NCBI RefSeq assembly: GCF_019242955.1
Contig: NZ_CP066129.1
Span: 186,001 to 250,000 of the forward strand
DNA length: 64,000 nt
DNA from: Morganella morganii
GTDB taxonomy: Bacteria; Pseudomonadota; Gammaproteobacteria; Enterobacterales; Enterobacteriaceae
Direction of reading: 5' to 3'
Shown: positions 56,580 through 64,000 of the stretch, piece after piece
How positions within the stretch are numbered: the first letter of the stretch is position 1
How the letters are laid out: every line of letters begins with the position of its first letter
Made by a program: the position numbers and the translations under genes
Notes under the pieces: generated by a model
Told to the model about the DNA's origin: nothing
The model's input: the letters and a program-made list of their open reading frames with translations, nothing else
Databases searched by the model: none

Positions 56580-56768
56580 GTTTACCTCGTTTTTTATATT
56601 AGTCGTCATTTTATGACTACCTGTAATGATAATGGTTCATTATCACGCCGCACAGATGAGGAAAGGGCATTGGTTCTTTCCTGCTGAAATCAGGTTATAC
56701 TGAGTACTTCAATCTGTACTGATATTCTTGTTCCGGGTGGTTCACACCCGACCATCTGAGGCCCTTGT

Positions 56769-57611
56769 ATGCTTAGTTACCGCCACAGCTTTCACGCCGG
56801 CAACCATGCGGATGTGTTAAAACACACCGTCCAGAGTCTGATCATTGAATCATTAAAAGAGAAAGACAAACCTTTTTTGTATCTGGATACGCACGCCGGT
56901 GCCGGGCGTTATCAGCTCAGTGGCGAGCACGCGGAGCGTACCGGGGAGTACCTGGAAGGGATCGCCCGCATCTGGGCGCAGGAATCGGTACCGGAAGAAC
57001 TGAAAACGTATCTTGAAGCAGTGAGTGCACTGAACCCGCGCGGTGATCTGCGTTTTTATCCGGGCTCTCCGCTGATCGCCGCACATTTGCTGCGTGACTA
57101 CGATAAGTTAAATATCAGCGAACTGCATCCGTCTGATTTCCCGCTGCTGCGTAATGAATTCAGCCGTGATAATCGTGCCCGTGTGGTGCGGGAAGATGGC
57201 TATCAGCAACTGAAATCACAGTTACCGCCGTTATCCCGGCGCGGATTTGTGCTGATTGACCCGCCGTATGAACTGAAAAGTGATTATCAGGCCGTTGTTA
57301 AAGGGATTCAGGAAGGCCACCGCCGTTTTGCCACCGGCACTTATGCGGTCTGGTATCCGGTGGTGCTGCGCCAGCAGATCAAGCGGATGGTAAAAGACTT
57401 CCAGGCAACCGGTATCCGCAAAATTCTGCAAATCGAACTGGCGGTGCGTCCTGACAGTGATCAGCGCGGTATGACCGCATCCGGTATGATCGTGATTAAC
57501 CCGCCGTGGAAGCTGGAATCGCAGATGAAATCTCTCCTGCCGTGGCTGCATAAAGTCCTGGTGCCGGAAGGCACAGGGCATACACTGGTTGAATGGATCA
57601 CACCGGAATAA
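56769..57611 (+). CDS. rlmJ: 23S rRNA (adenine-2030-N6)-methyltransferase RlmJ
   Basis: A 280-residue methyltransferase (E. coli 280). The N-terminal MLSYRHSFHAGNHADVLKHTV is the family signature, YLDTHAGAGRY is the SAM-binding motif, and FVLIDPPYELKSDY carries the DPPY catalytic motif of N6-adenine enzymes. It modifies A2030 of 23S rRNA. It lies upstream of gor in the same direction, as in E. coli. Confidence 0.97.
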   Translation: MLSYRHSFHAGNHADVLKHTVQSLIIESLKEKDKPFLYLDTHAGAGRYQLSGEHAERTGEYLEGIARIWAQESVPEELKTYLEAVSALNPRGDLRFYPGSPLIAAHLLRDYDKLNISELHPSDFPLLRNEFSRDNRARVVREDGYQQLKSQLPPLSRRGFVLIDPPYELKSDYQAVVKGIQEGHRRFATGTYAVWYPVVLRQQIKRMVKDFQATGIRKILQIELAVRPDSDQRGMTASGMIVINPPWKLESQMKSLLPWLHKVLVPEGTGHTLVEWITPE

Positions 57612-57680
57612 TTCGTTTCCGCTGCGGGTATGACAGCAGCGGGTGTTTATGTATTGACTGATAAATGGAACGAGCCAACT

Positions 57681-59033
57681 ATGAGCAAACATTACGATTA
57701 TATTGCAATCGGCGGCGGCAGTGCCGGTATTGCGTCTGTAAACCGGGCTGCGATGTACGGGCAGAAATGTGCCCTGATTGAAGCAAAGGCGCTCGGCGGC
57801 ACGTGTGTTAACGTCGGTTGTGTCCCGAAAAAAGTGATGTGGTACGGTGCGCAGATTGCAGAAGCCATCCGCCAGTACGGCCCGGATTACGGGTTTGATA
57901 CCACCATCAACCACTTCAGCTGGGACAAACTGCTGGAAAGCCGTTCTGCATATATTGATCGTATTCACCAGTCTTATGAGCGCGTTCTCGGCAATAACAA
58001 AGTGGACGTGATCACCGGGTTTGCCCGCTTTAAAGACGCGCATACTGTGGAAGTGAACGGCGAAACGTACACGGCGGACCATATACTGATCGCCACCGGC
58101 GGCCGTCCGGTTCCGCCGTCCATTCCGGGTGCGGAATACGGGATTGATTCTGACGGTTTCTTTGCACTGAAAGCTCTGCCGCAGCGTGTGGCGGTTGTCG
58201 GTGCGGGTTATATCGCTGTGGAGCTGGCCGGGGTGCTGAATGCACTGGGCAGCGAAACACACCTGTTTGTCCGCAAACATGCGCCGCTGCGTAACTTTGA
58301 CCCGCTGATCACCGAAACGCTGGTTGAAGTCATGAACACCGAAGGGCCGTCACTGCACACCAACTCTGTACCGAAAGCCGTTGTGAAAAATACGGACGGC
58401 AGCCTGACCCTGCAACTGGAAAACGGCCACGAACAGACTGTGGATTGCCTGATCTGGGCTATCGGCCGTGAACCGGCAACAGATAATATCAATCTGGATG
58501 TGACCGGCGTGCAACTGAATGACCGTGGTTATATTCAGGTGGATAAATACCAGAACACCTCGGTTCCGGGCCTGTACGCGGTGGGTGATAACACCGGTGC
58601 GGTTGAACTGACACCGGTTGCGGTTGCCGCAGGCCGCCGTCTCTCTGAGCGTCTGTTCAACAACAAACCGGATGAACACCTGGATTACACCAATATCCCG
58701 ACCGTTGTTTTCAGCCACCCGGCTATCGGTACCGTGGGTCTGACTGAACCGCAGGCGATTGAGCAGTACGGCGCAGACAATGTGAAATGCTACACATCCT
58801 CTTTCACTGCGATGTATACCGCGGTCACCAGCCACCGCCAGCCATGCAAAATGAAACTGGTGTGTGCGGGTAAAGACGAGAAAATCGTCGGCATCCACGG
58901 CATCGGCTACGGTATGGACGAAATCCTGCAGGGCTTTGCGGTTGCACTGAAAATGGGTGCAACCAAAAAAGATTTCGATAACACCGTGGCCATTCACCCG
59001 ACAGCAGCGGAAGAGTTTGTGACCATGCGCTGA
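57681..59033 (+). CDS. gor: Glutathione reductase
   Basis: A 450-residue flavoenzyme (E. coli 450). FAD motif [15 protein letters not shown]; redox-active disulfide [13 protein letters not shown] (Cys near 42 and 47); NADPH motif [26 protein letters not shown]; catalytic His in AIHPTAAEE at the C-terminus. It reduces glutathione disulfide with NADPH in the cytosol. ATG 57681 matches the family start. A terminator follows. Confidence 0.97.
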   Translation: MSKHYDYIAIGGGSAGIASVNRAAMYGQKCALIEAKALGGTCVNVGCVPKKVMWYGAQIAEAIRQYGPDYGFDTTINHFSWDKLLESRSAYIDRIHQSYERVLGNNKVDVITGFARFKDAHTVEVNGETYTADHILIATGGRPVPPSIPGAEYGIDSDGFFALKALPQRVAVVGAGYIAVELAGVLNALGSETHLFVRKHAPLRNFDPLITETLVEVMNTEGPSLHTNSVPKAVVKNTDGSLTLQLENGHEQTVDCLIWAIGREPATDNINLDVTGVQLNDRGYIQVDKYQNTSVPGLYAVGDNTGAVELTPVAVAAGRRLSERLFNNKPDEHLDYTNIPTVVFSHPAIGTVGLTEPQAIEQYGADNVKCYTSSFTAMYTAVTSHRQPCKMKLVCAGKDEKIVGIHGIGYGMDEILQGFAVALKMGATKKDFDNTVAIHPTAAEEFVTMR

Positions 59034-59041
59034 CAGAAAAC

Positions 59042-59086
59042 CGCAGCCGGATTATCCGGGAAGCAGGATTACCGGCTGCGTTTTTT
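59042..59086 (+). terminator. Terminator of gor
   Basis: Arms cgcagccgg (59042-59050) and ccggctgcg (59072-59080), then six T. It sits between the convergent gor and cscA. Confidence 0.85.
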
Positions 59087-59090
59087 CAGA

Positions 59091-60524
59091 TTATCCCAGT
59101 TTCCGCAGAGTGCCTGCGGATATTACAGCACTTCCCACGTCGGCAAATAAGGCGAGTTCGCGGGTACCCGGTTGCGGATAAATCCGGCTGGACAGCGTTG
59201 CATCCCCGTCATTAACAAAGACTTCCGCAGAGGAACGATCAATAAATACACGGAGTGTCAGTTGCTCTCCTTCCGGTAATGCAATACTGCGGTAACTGTT
59301 TGAATTGTCGCCGGGGTTATATCTCCACAGTATCAGGCGTTTTTGCTGATTATCGGCATATAATTCCATGGCATTGCCCAGTCGTATGCCATAACGTTCA
59401 GCATGACTCTCTGCGGTATTCCAGGTTATTTCCAGTTCTGTCGCACCGATATTTTCAGCTAATACCTTTTTGCCATGTAGTATACCGCTGGTTACCGGGG
59501 TACTTTCCCGGTGTAATAACGCGGTTTCACGGACAGGGCGCTGACATAACCGGCCATCCCGTTCGAATAATTCCCGCGGCAGTGTCATACATCCGGCCCA
59601 GCCTTCCTGTTTTGACGGCATTGGTGATTCCCACATATCCATCCATGCCATGACGATACGGCGTCCGTCCTGCGCGGTAAAAGACTGCGGAGCATAGAAG
59701 TCATGTCCGTGATCCAGCTCCTGAAATTTCTGTGTTTGCGCAAATACAGTACCGGGCTGCCAGTGTCCCCGGATAGTACCGCTCTGGAAACGATTACGGT
59801 ACTGATAACCGTCAGGTTGCATGCCTTGTGGTGAAAACATCAGATAGTGATGTTCACCGCAGCGGAAAAAATCAGGACATTCCCACATATAACTGTTGCC
59901 ATAACCGGCATGAGCCAGAACACGATCGAATTGCCACTCTCTCAGTGACGTTCCGCGATACAGTAATACCTGTCCTGTATCTGAGGCATCACGGGCCCCC
60001 AGGACCATCCACCATACATTATCTTCACGCCAGATTTTCGGATCGCGAAAATGCATGATGCCATCAGGCGGTGTCAGAACAACGCCTTGTTTCCGGAAAT
60101 GTATCCCGTCAGTTGTTGTCGCCAGACACTGAACCTCGCGGATAGCACTGTCATCTCCTTCATCACTAAGCCAGACATGTCCGGTATAAATGAGTGATAA
60201 CACACCGTTATCATCAACAGCACAACCGGAAAAACAGCCATCACGGTCATATTCTGCTCCGGGAGCCAGCGCTATCGGTTCGTGCTGCCATCGGATCATA
60301 TCTTTGCTGGTTGCATGCCCCCAGTGCATTGGCCCCCAGTCTGCATTAACCGGGTGATGCTGATAAAAGGCGTGATAATATCCGTTAAAATAGATAAGCC
60401 CGTTCGGATCATTCATCCATCCGGCCGGCGGGGCAAGATGAAAGTCAGGATAGAATTCGTCACCACGCCGGGAGCGGAGTTGTTCAAGTGCTGATTGCGC
60501 GTCCAGAAGTTGTTGTTTCATCAT
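59091..60524 (-). CDS. cscA: Sucrose hydrolase (invertase, GH32) CscA
   Basis: A 477-residue GH32 enzyme, the same length as E. coli CscA. The nucleophile motif WMNDPNG (Asp near 39), transition-state motif FRDPK and acid/base motif WECPDF are intact. Long identical runs to CscA include HAFYQHHPV, GCFSG and MDMWESPMPSK. It splits sucrose to glucose and fructose inside the cell. Its start overlaps the cscB stop by 4 bases (ATGA), so the two are translated together. Confidence 0.95.
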   Translation of the reverse strand: MMKQQLLDAQSALEQLRSRRGDEFYPDFHLAPPAGWMNDPNGLIYFNGYYHAFYQHHPVNADWGPMHWGHATSKDMIRWQHEPIALAPGAEYDRDGCFSGCAVDDNGVLSLIYTGHVWLSDEGDDSAIREVQCLATTTDGIHFRKQGVVLTPPDGIMHFRDPKIWREDNVWWMVLGARDASDTGQVLLYRGTSLREWQFDRVLAHAGYGNSYMWECPDFFRCGEHHYLMFSPQGMQPDGYQYRNRFQSGTIRGHWQPGTVFAQTQKFQELDHGHDFYAPQSFTAQDGRRIVMAWMDMWESPMPSKQEGWAGCMTLPRELFERDGRLCQRPVRETALLHRESTPVTSGILHGKKVLAENIGATELEITWNTAESHAERYGIRLGNAMELYADNQQKRLILWRYNPGDNSNSYRSIALPEGEQLTLRVFIDRSSAEVFVNDGDATLSSRIYPQPGTRELALFADVGSAVISAGTLRKLG

Positions 60525-61780
60525 ATTACCGTCCGTTTTTCAATGGTGATGTGGCGGGTTCCGGGTGTGCCGGTTTGCTTAAGCAGCAGTCCTGATACTA
60601 TCGTCATGATCAGAACGATGGAGGCGAGGATCATATAGGTATCGGCGAAGCCCAGGGTATCGTAACCGTACCCTGCCAGCGGGGACAGAATCGCCGCACA
60701 TAGTGAGGAAATAAACTGGAATCCGACCAGATAAATCGTTGCTGATAAGCGTTTATCAAATACAGTTGTGATATATTTAAATAGTGAAATCAAAAGGATA
60801 GGAAGTTCTACGGCATGCAGTAATTTCATCAGTGAAATAGTGACAGCATCCGCTGCAAGCCCTGATCCGAAAATGCGTAACGCCATCACAAATCCGCTGA
60901 TAAGCAGGCCATTTTTGGCTCCGACGCGGTTTACCAGAAAAGGTGCGAGGAACATTCCGCCTGCTTCCAGAAAAACCTGAAGGGAATTCAGGTATCCGAA
61001 CATTTCATTTCCTTCATTCACATCGGTGAACATGGAAGCGAAATATACCGGAAACTGTTGATCATACACATTATAGACACTGACCCCGCAGACAAATATA
61101 ACCAGTGACCAGAATGAACGCATACGAAGCAGAGCAAAGGCATCTGAGTATGTCAGTGCATTGCTTTTTCCGAATTCAAGTTCATTCATTGCGTGGGGCC
61201 GTACGTCCCGCAGCGTCCATAATAAAATCAGAAACAGGACCGCAGAAACAGATCCCATTGCAAAGTTCAGATTAGGATCGATATTAAATAATATCCCTGC
61301 TAAAAATGTGGCACCAGCCCAGCCAAGAGAGCCCCACATGCGGGCACGGCCATATTCAAATCCGGCAATGCGGCTGACCCGTTCAGTATAAGACTCCAGT
61401 GCTCCTATGCCTGCGAAAAAAGTTGCCCCGACGTAAACACCCAGACTGATAGCACCGGAAACAATATTCCACCGTAACAGCGGGGTACAGACAAAAATAA
61501 ACCACGGACCGCTGATAAGCAGCAGTAAGCCGATAAACAACAGTAAGTTTTTACGTAAACCGAGCTTATCCTGAATGAATCCGTACAGTGGCTGAGCGCA
61601 AAATGCTGTCAGACTGATAACGGAAAAAATAATACCGGTATCTGTTCCCTTCAGACCGACTTTCTGGCTGAGCCAGAGTGATACCAAAGAAAACACTGAT
61701 GACCATGTCCAGAAGAATGTGAATAACAGGCCGCTCAGAGTCATGTAAGCATAGCGATTAATACGTATTTTATTACTCAT
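60521..61780 (-). CDS. cscB: Sucrose:proton symporter CscB (LacY-type MFS)
   Basis: A 419-residue transporter of the oligosaccharide:H+ symporter family with 12 membrane helices. Blocks matching the LacY/CscB pattern include GFIQDKLGLRKNLLLFIG, FEYGRARMWGSLGWAGATF, YNVYDQQFPVYF, GYLNSLQVFLEAGGMFLAPFLVNRVGAKNGLLISG and KLLHAVELPILLISLFKYI. It resembles CscB at a moderate level; a related substrate such as raffinose is possible, but the cluster favours sucrose. The ATG at 61780 fits the family N-terminus better than 61810. It is the first gene of the cscBA operon, divergent from cscR. Confidence 0.9.
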   Translation of the reverse strand: MSNKIRINRYAYMTLSGLLFTFFWTWSSVFSLVSLWLSQKVGLKGTDTGIIFSVISLTAFCAQPLYGFIQDKLGLRKNLLLFIGLLLLISGPWFIFVCTPLLRWNIVSGAISLGVYVGATFFAGIGALESYTERVSRIAGFEYGRARMWGSLGWAGATFLAGILFNIDPNLNFAMGSVSAVLFLILLWTLRDVRPHAMNELEFGKSNALTYSDAFALLRMRSFWSLVIFVCGVSVYNVYDQQFPVYFASMFTDVNEGNEMFGYLNSLQVFLEAGGMFLAPFLVNRVGAKNGLLISGFVMALRIFGSGLAADAVTISLMKLLHAVELPILLISLFKYITTVFDKRLSATIYLVGFQFISSLCAAILSPLAGYGYDTLGFADTYMILASIVLIMTIVSGLLLKQTGTPGTRHITIEKRTVI

Positions 61781-61881
61781 GGGCAGATTCTCTTTCGTTG
61801 GATTGGTCATATTCTTAATGTCAATACTGTTTTACGAAAACCCGAATAAGGTGATAACCGGATGTTAATCACTAATGTTAA

Positions 61882-61914
61882 TGTTAACACTGGGTTTTTG
61901 TGATTAATGTCACG
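61882..61914. promoter_or_regulatory. cscB-cscR control region: CRP-like site and TGTTAACA palindrome
   Basis: tgtgattaatgtcacg at 61899-61914 fits TGTGA-N6-TCACA at 9 of 10 key bases, consistent with catabolite control. A TGTTAACA palindrome lies just before it (61882-61889) within a run of repeated taatgttaa units and could be an operator. The 250-base gap otherwise holds the divergent promoters. Confidence 0.65.
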
Positions 61915-62031
61915 TTATTCTGATAGGTGGAATAAATAATTATATTATTGGTTGCTATACTCTCTCCGGTCGTCGGGTGTGACCGTTATTTCCGGGATTA
62001 GGAAAGCAGCCAGAGTAATCGGGGAGGAAGG

Positions 62032-63027
62032 ATGGTATTTCTGAAGGATGTGGCGAAGCTGGCTGAAGTTTCTATGATGACCGTATCAAGAGCTATCAAC
62101 AAGCCGGATAAACTAAAAAAAGAAACGTTAGCTCGTGTTCAGGATGCCATTCGTAAAACCGGCTACACGCCGGATTTATCGGCGCGGATGATACGCAGCA
62201 CCCGTTCAGGGCAGGGGCCGCGGACGATAGGTGTGTTAGCACTGGATACCGCAACATCACCATTCTGTGTTGATATTATTTTATCTGTTGAGGAAACGGC
62301 ACGCTCGTACGGCTGGAACAGCTATATCGTCAATATGCTGGCAGAGGATAATCCGGAATCCATTGCGGATCTTTTGCTCTCGCATCGCCCGGACGGAATA
62401 ATTTTTACCACAATGGGTCTGCGGCAGGTCGAAATTTCAGGGCGGATGCTGAAAGTTCCTTTGGTGCTGGCGAATTGTGAAAGTGTTAATACATCGACAG
62501 CGTCTTATGTACCAGATGATGAAAGCGGACAATATGATGCGGTAAGTGCATTGCTGAATGCAGGCCGCCGGCGGCCCCTGTGCCTGTACCTGCCGGCTGA
62601 ACATCCGGCGACAGCCCGCCGTATAAGGGGTCTGACGCGTGCCTTCCGGGATTATGGTGTGGATACCGGAAACTTACTGCATCATTATTTATCTGATGAA
62701 CATTATTCCGATATTCCGGATGTGGTGCGCAGGTATATCCGTCATGGTAAACCGGAGTTTGATTCTGTTATCTGCGGAAATGACAGAATCGCGTTTATTG
62801 TATATCAGATTTTACTGGCCTGCGGACTGAATATTCCTGCTGATGTTGCTGTGACCGGTTATGACAATATGGTCGGGATCGGAGGGCTGTTTATTCCGCC
62901 ACTTTCAACAGTGCAATTGCCGCATTATGAAATAGGAAGGCAGAGTGCCCTGCATATTATTAACGGTGAAACGCACCATGATACAGTTTGTATTTCTTCG
63001 CCGTGGCTGAACCGGGCCTCAGTGTGA
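62032..63027 (+). CDS. cscR: LacI-family sucrose operon repressor CscR
   Basis: A 331-residue repressor, the same length as E. coli CscR. N-terminal helix-turn-helix LKDVAKLAEVSMMTVSRAIN (4-23), hinge, then a periplasmic-binding-like domain with LALDTATSPFCVDIILSVEETA, HRPDGIIFTTMGLRQ, FDSVICGNDRIAFIVYQILLACG and PPLSTVQLPHYEIGR. In E. coli it represses csc genes until sucrose or fructose is present. A GGAGGAAGG ribosome site precedes the ATG. Confidence 0.95.
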   Translation: MVFLKDVAKLAEVSMMTVSRAINKPDKLKKETLARVQDAIRKTGYTPDLSARMIRSTRSGQGPRTIGVLALDTATSPFCVDIILSVEETARSYGWNSYIVNMLAEDNPESIADLLLSHRPDGIIFTTMGLRQVEISGRMLKVPLVLANCESVNTSTASYVPDDESGQYDAVSALLNAGRRRPLCLYLPAEHPATARRIRGLTRAFRDYGVDTGNLLHHYLSDEHYSDIPDVVRRYIRHGKPEFDSVICGNDRIAFIVYQILLACGLNIPADVAVTGYDNMVGIGGLFIPPLSTVQLPHYEIGRQSALHIINGETHHDTVCISSPWLNRASV

Positions 63028-63140
63028 ATAGCTGTAACCGGAAAATGCGCCGGTATTCCGCATAGTTTATGCCGTAAGATTCTCCCTGAATAGCGTTACT
63101 ATTATTCCGTATTTATCGGGGCTGTATCTTTTGGTGTGGT

Positions 63141-63158
63141 AGCTTAATCGTTTTAGCT
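63141..63158. promoter_or_regulatory. LacI-type operator candidate upstream of cscK
   Basis: agcttaatcgttttagct pairs at 7 of 9 positions about a central CG, the hallmark of LacI-family operators. It is 28 bases before the cscK start codon and could bind CscR (or Cra). Not tested against known CscR sites. Confidence 0.5.
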
Positions 63159-63186
63159 TGATTTGAAATTGTCAGCGGAGTTAATT

Positions 63187-64000
63187 ATGACATCAAAAGT
63201 ATGGGTTTTAGGTGATGCCGTTGTTGATTTATTAACGGATAAACCAGGTTATCTGTTGCAGCTTCCGGGAGGCGCTCCGGCCAATGTGGCAGCCGGTATT
63301 GCTCGTCTTGACGGGAAAAGTGGTTTTATCGGCCGGGTGGGGGATGATCCGTTTGGTCGTTTTATGTACCGGACGCTGACAAATGAAAAAGTGGATACAG
63401 CGTATATGATCCGTGACCCCTGCCACCGGACATCAGTTGTTGTGGTGGAACTTGATGAGTATGGTGAGCGGACATTCACGTTTATGGTTCGTCCTTCGGC
63501 TGATCTTTTTCTGGAGCAGGAAGACTTACCGGTATTTCATGAAAATGAATGGCTTCATGTCTGCTCTATTGCACTAAGCGCTGAACCATGCCGGAGTACA
63601 GCATTTCAGGCGATGGCTCAGATATGTGATGCAGGGGGGCGTGTCAGCTTTGACCCCAATATCCGTACCGATTTATGGCAGGATGAAACATTACTGCGGG
63701 ATTGTCTGCATAAAGCACTGACGTTTGCATCTGTTGTAAAATTATCAGAGGAAGAACTATTTTTTATCAGTGGTGAAACGAATATTCAGCGGGGAATTGA
63801 TCTGCTGGCGGCGAAGTATTCTCCTGAGCTATTACTGGTAACTCTGGGAAAACAGGGAGTAATGGTATATTGGGACGGAAAAACACAGCATTTCCCGGCA
63901 ACACCTGTTGTTACTGTTGATACCACCGGAGCCGGTGATGCATTTGTGGCCGGTTTATTGGCAGGTCTTGCAATATACGGACTGGCGGAGGATGAGCAGG
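63187..64000 (+). CDS. cscK: Fructokinase CscK (partial, runs off window)
   Basis: The first 271 codons of a pfkB-family sugar kinase; E. coli CscK has 307 residues, so about 35 are missing beyond the window. MTSKVWVLGDAVVDLL, GGAPANVAAGIARL, IGRVGDDPFGRFM, GERTFTFMVRPSADLFLE, ALSAEPCRSTAFQAM, SFDPNIRTDLWQD and the catalytic DTTGAGDAFVAGLL all match CscK. It phosphorylates the fructose released by CscA. It is downstream of cscR on the same strand with its own likely operator. Confidence 0.95.
   Translation, partial: MTSKVWVLGDAVVDLLTDKPGYLLQLPGGAPANVAAGIARLDGKSGFIGRVGDDPFGRFMYRTLTNEKVDTAYMIRDPCHRTSVVVVELDEYGERTFTFMVRPSADLFLEQEDLPVFHENEWLHVCSIALSAEPCRSTAFQAMAQICDAGGRVSFDPNIRTDLWQDETLLRDCLHKALTFASVVKLSEEELFFISGETNIQRGIDLLAAKYSPELLLVTLGKQGVMVYWDGKTQHFPATPVVTVDTTGAGDAFVAGLLAGLAIYGLAEDEQ

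Noticed and set aside
57231-58280. Long minus-strand frame (349 residues) opposite rlmJ and gor
   Set aside because: It is the antisense shadow of two firmly identified genes and has no recognisable domain.

Overview
The window is one piece of a chromosome from a gamma-proteobacterium of the order Enterobacterales. Gene content and order match the E. coli core in several blocks: yihI-hemN-glnG-glnL-glnA-bipA-yihX-dtd-fabY, yicH-xanP-gltS-recG-trmH-spoT-rpoZ-gmk, glyQ-glyS, dppABCDF and rlmJ-gor. By eye the base composition is near 50% GC. Together with the accessory genes this suggests Morganella or a close relative in the Morganellaceae. The genus is an inference from composition and synteny, not a database result.

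Layout. Positions 1-5260 (minus strand) hold a chaperone-usher fimbrial operon, transcribed right to left as major subunit, chaperone, usher, tip adhesin, second chaperone (cut by the window edge). A 630-base AT-rich control region with a perfect hairpin follows. 5.9-8.3 kb is a polar amino acid ABC importer with no ATPase gene beside it. 8.4-9.8 kb is the PurR-box-controlled adenine permease adeP. 9.9-11.3 kb is a GT39-like membrane glycosyltransferase. 11.5-18.2 kb holds yihI, a SemiSWEET-like gene, hemN and the nitrogen-control operon glnA-glnL-glnG, with a sigma54 promoter and three NtrC sites. 18.7-22.8 kb holds bipA, yihX, dtd and fabY. 22.85-23.06 kb is a structured intergenic repeat between two near-identical hairpins. 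23-27.8 kb holds yicH, xanP and gltS. 27.9-33.8 kb is recG, trmH, spoT, rpoZ and gmk, with spoT carrying two reading-frame breaks. 34-40.6 kb holds yicG, yidR, yidQ, tag and glyQS, plus an unexplained plus-strand terminator that suggests a small transcript next to tag. 40.7-44 kb is a divergent two-partner secretion pair around a tRNA-Pro gene. 44.5-50.2 kb is the dipeptide importer dppABCDF. 50.4-59 kb holds a truncated HmsP/PdeK sensor, yhjJ, a serine hydrolase with a tautomerase, yhjD, a lipoprotein, a DUF1090 protein, rlmJ and gor. 59-64 kb is a sucrose (csc) cluster: cscA, cscB, cscR and the start of cscK.

How the parts work together. The core blocks cover nitrogen assimilation, stringent response, translation and nucleobase, glutamate and peptide uptake. 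The accessory blocks cover adhesion, secretion of a small TPS exoprotein, and sucrose use (proton symport, invertase, fructokinase, LacI-type repressor, with a CRP-like site). The most notable observations are the double frameshift in spoT, the loss of all catalytic domains from the HmsP/PdeK homologue, the mini TpsA exoprotein, paired duplicated hairpins flanking structured inserts at two unrelated loci, and the candidate small RNA or small ORF beside tag.
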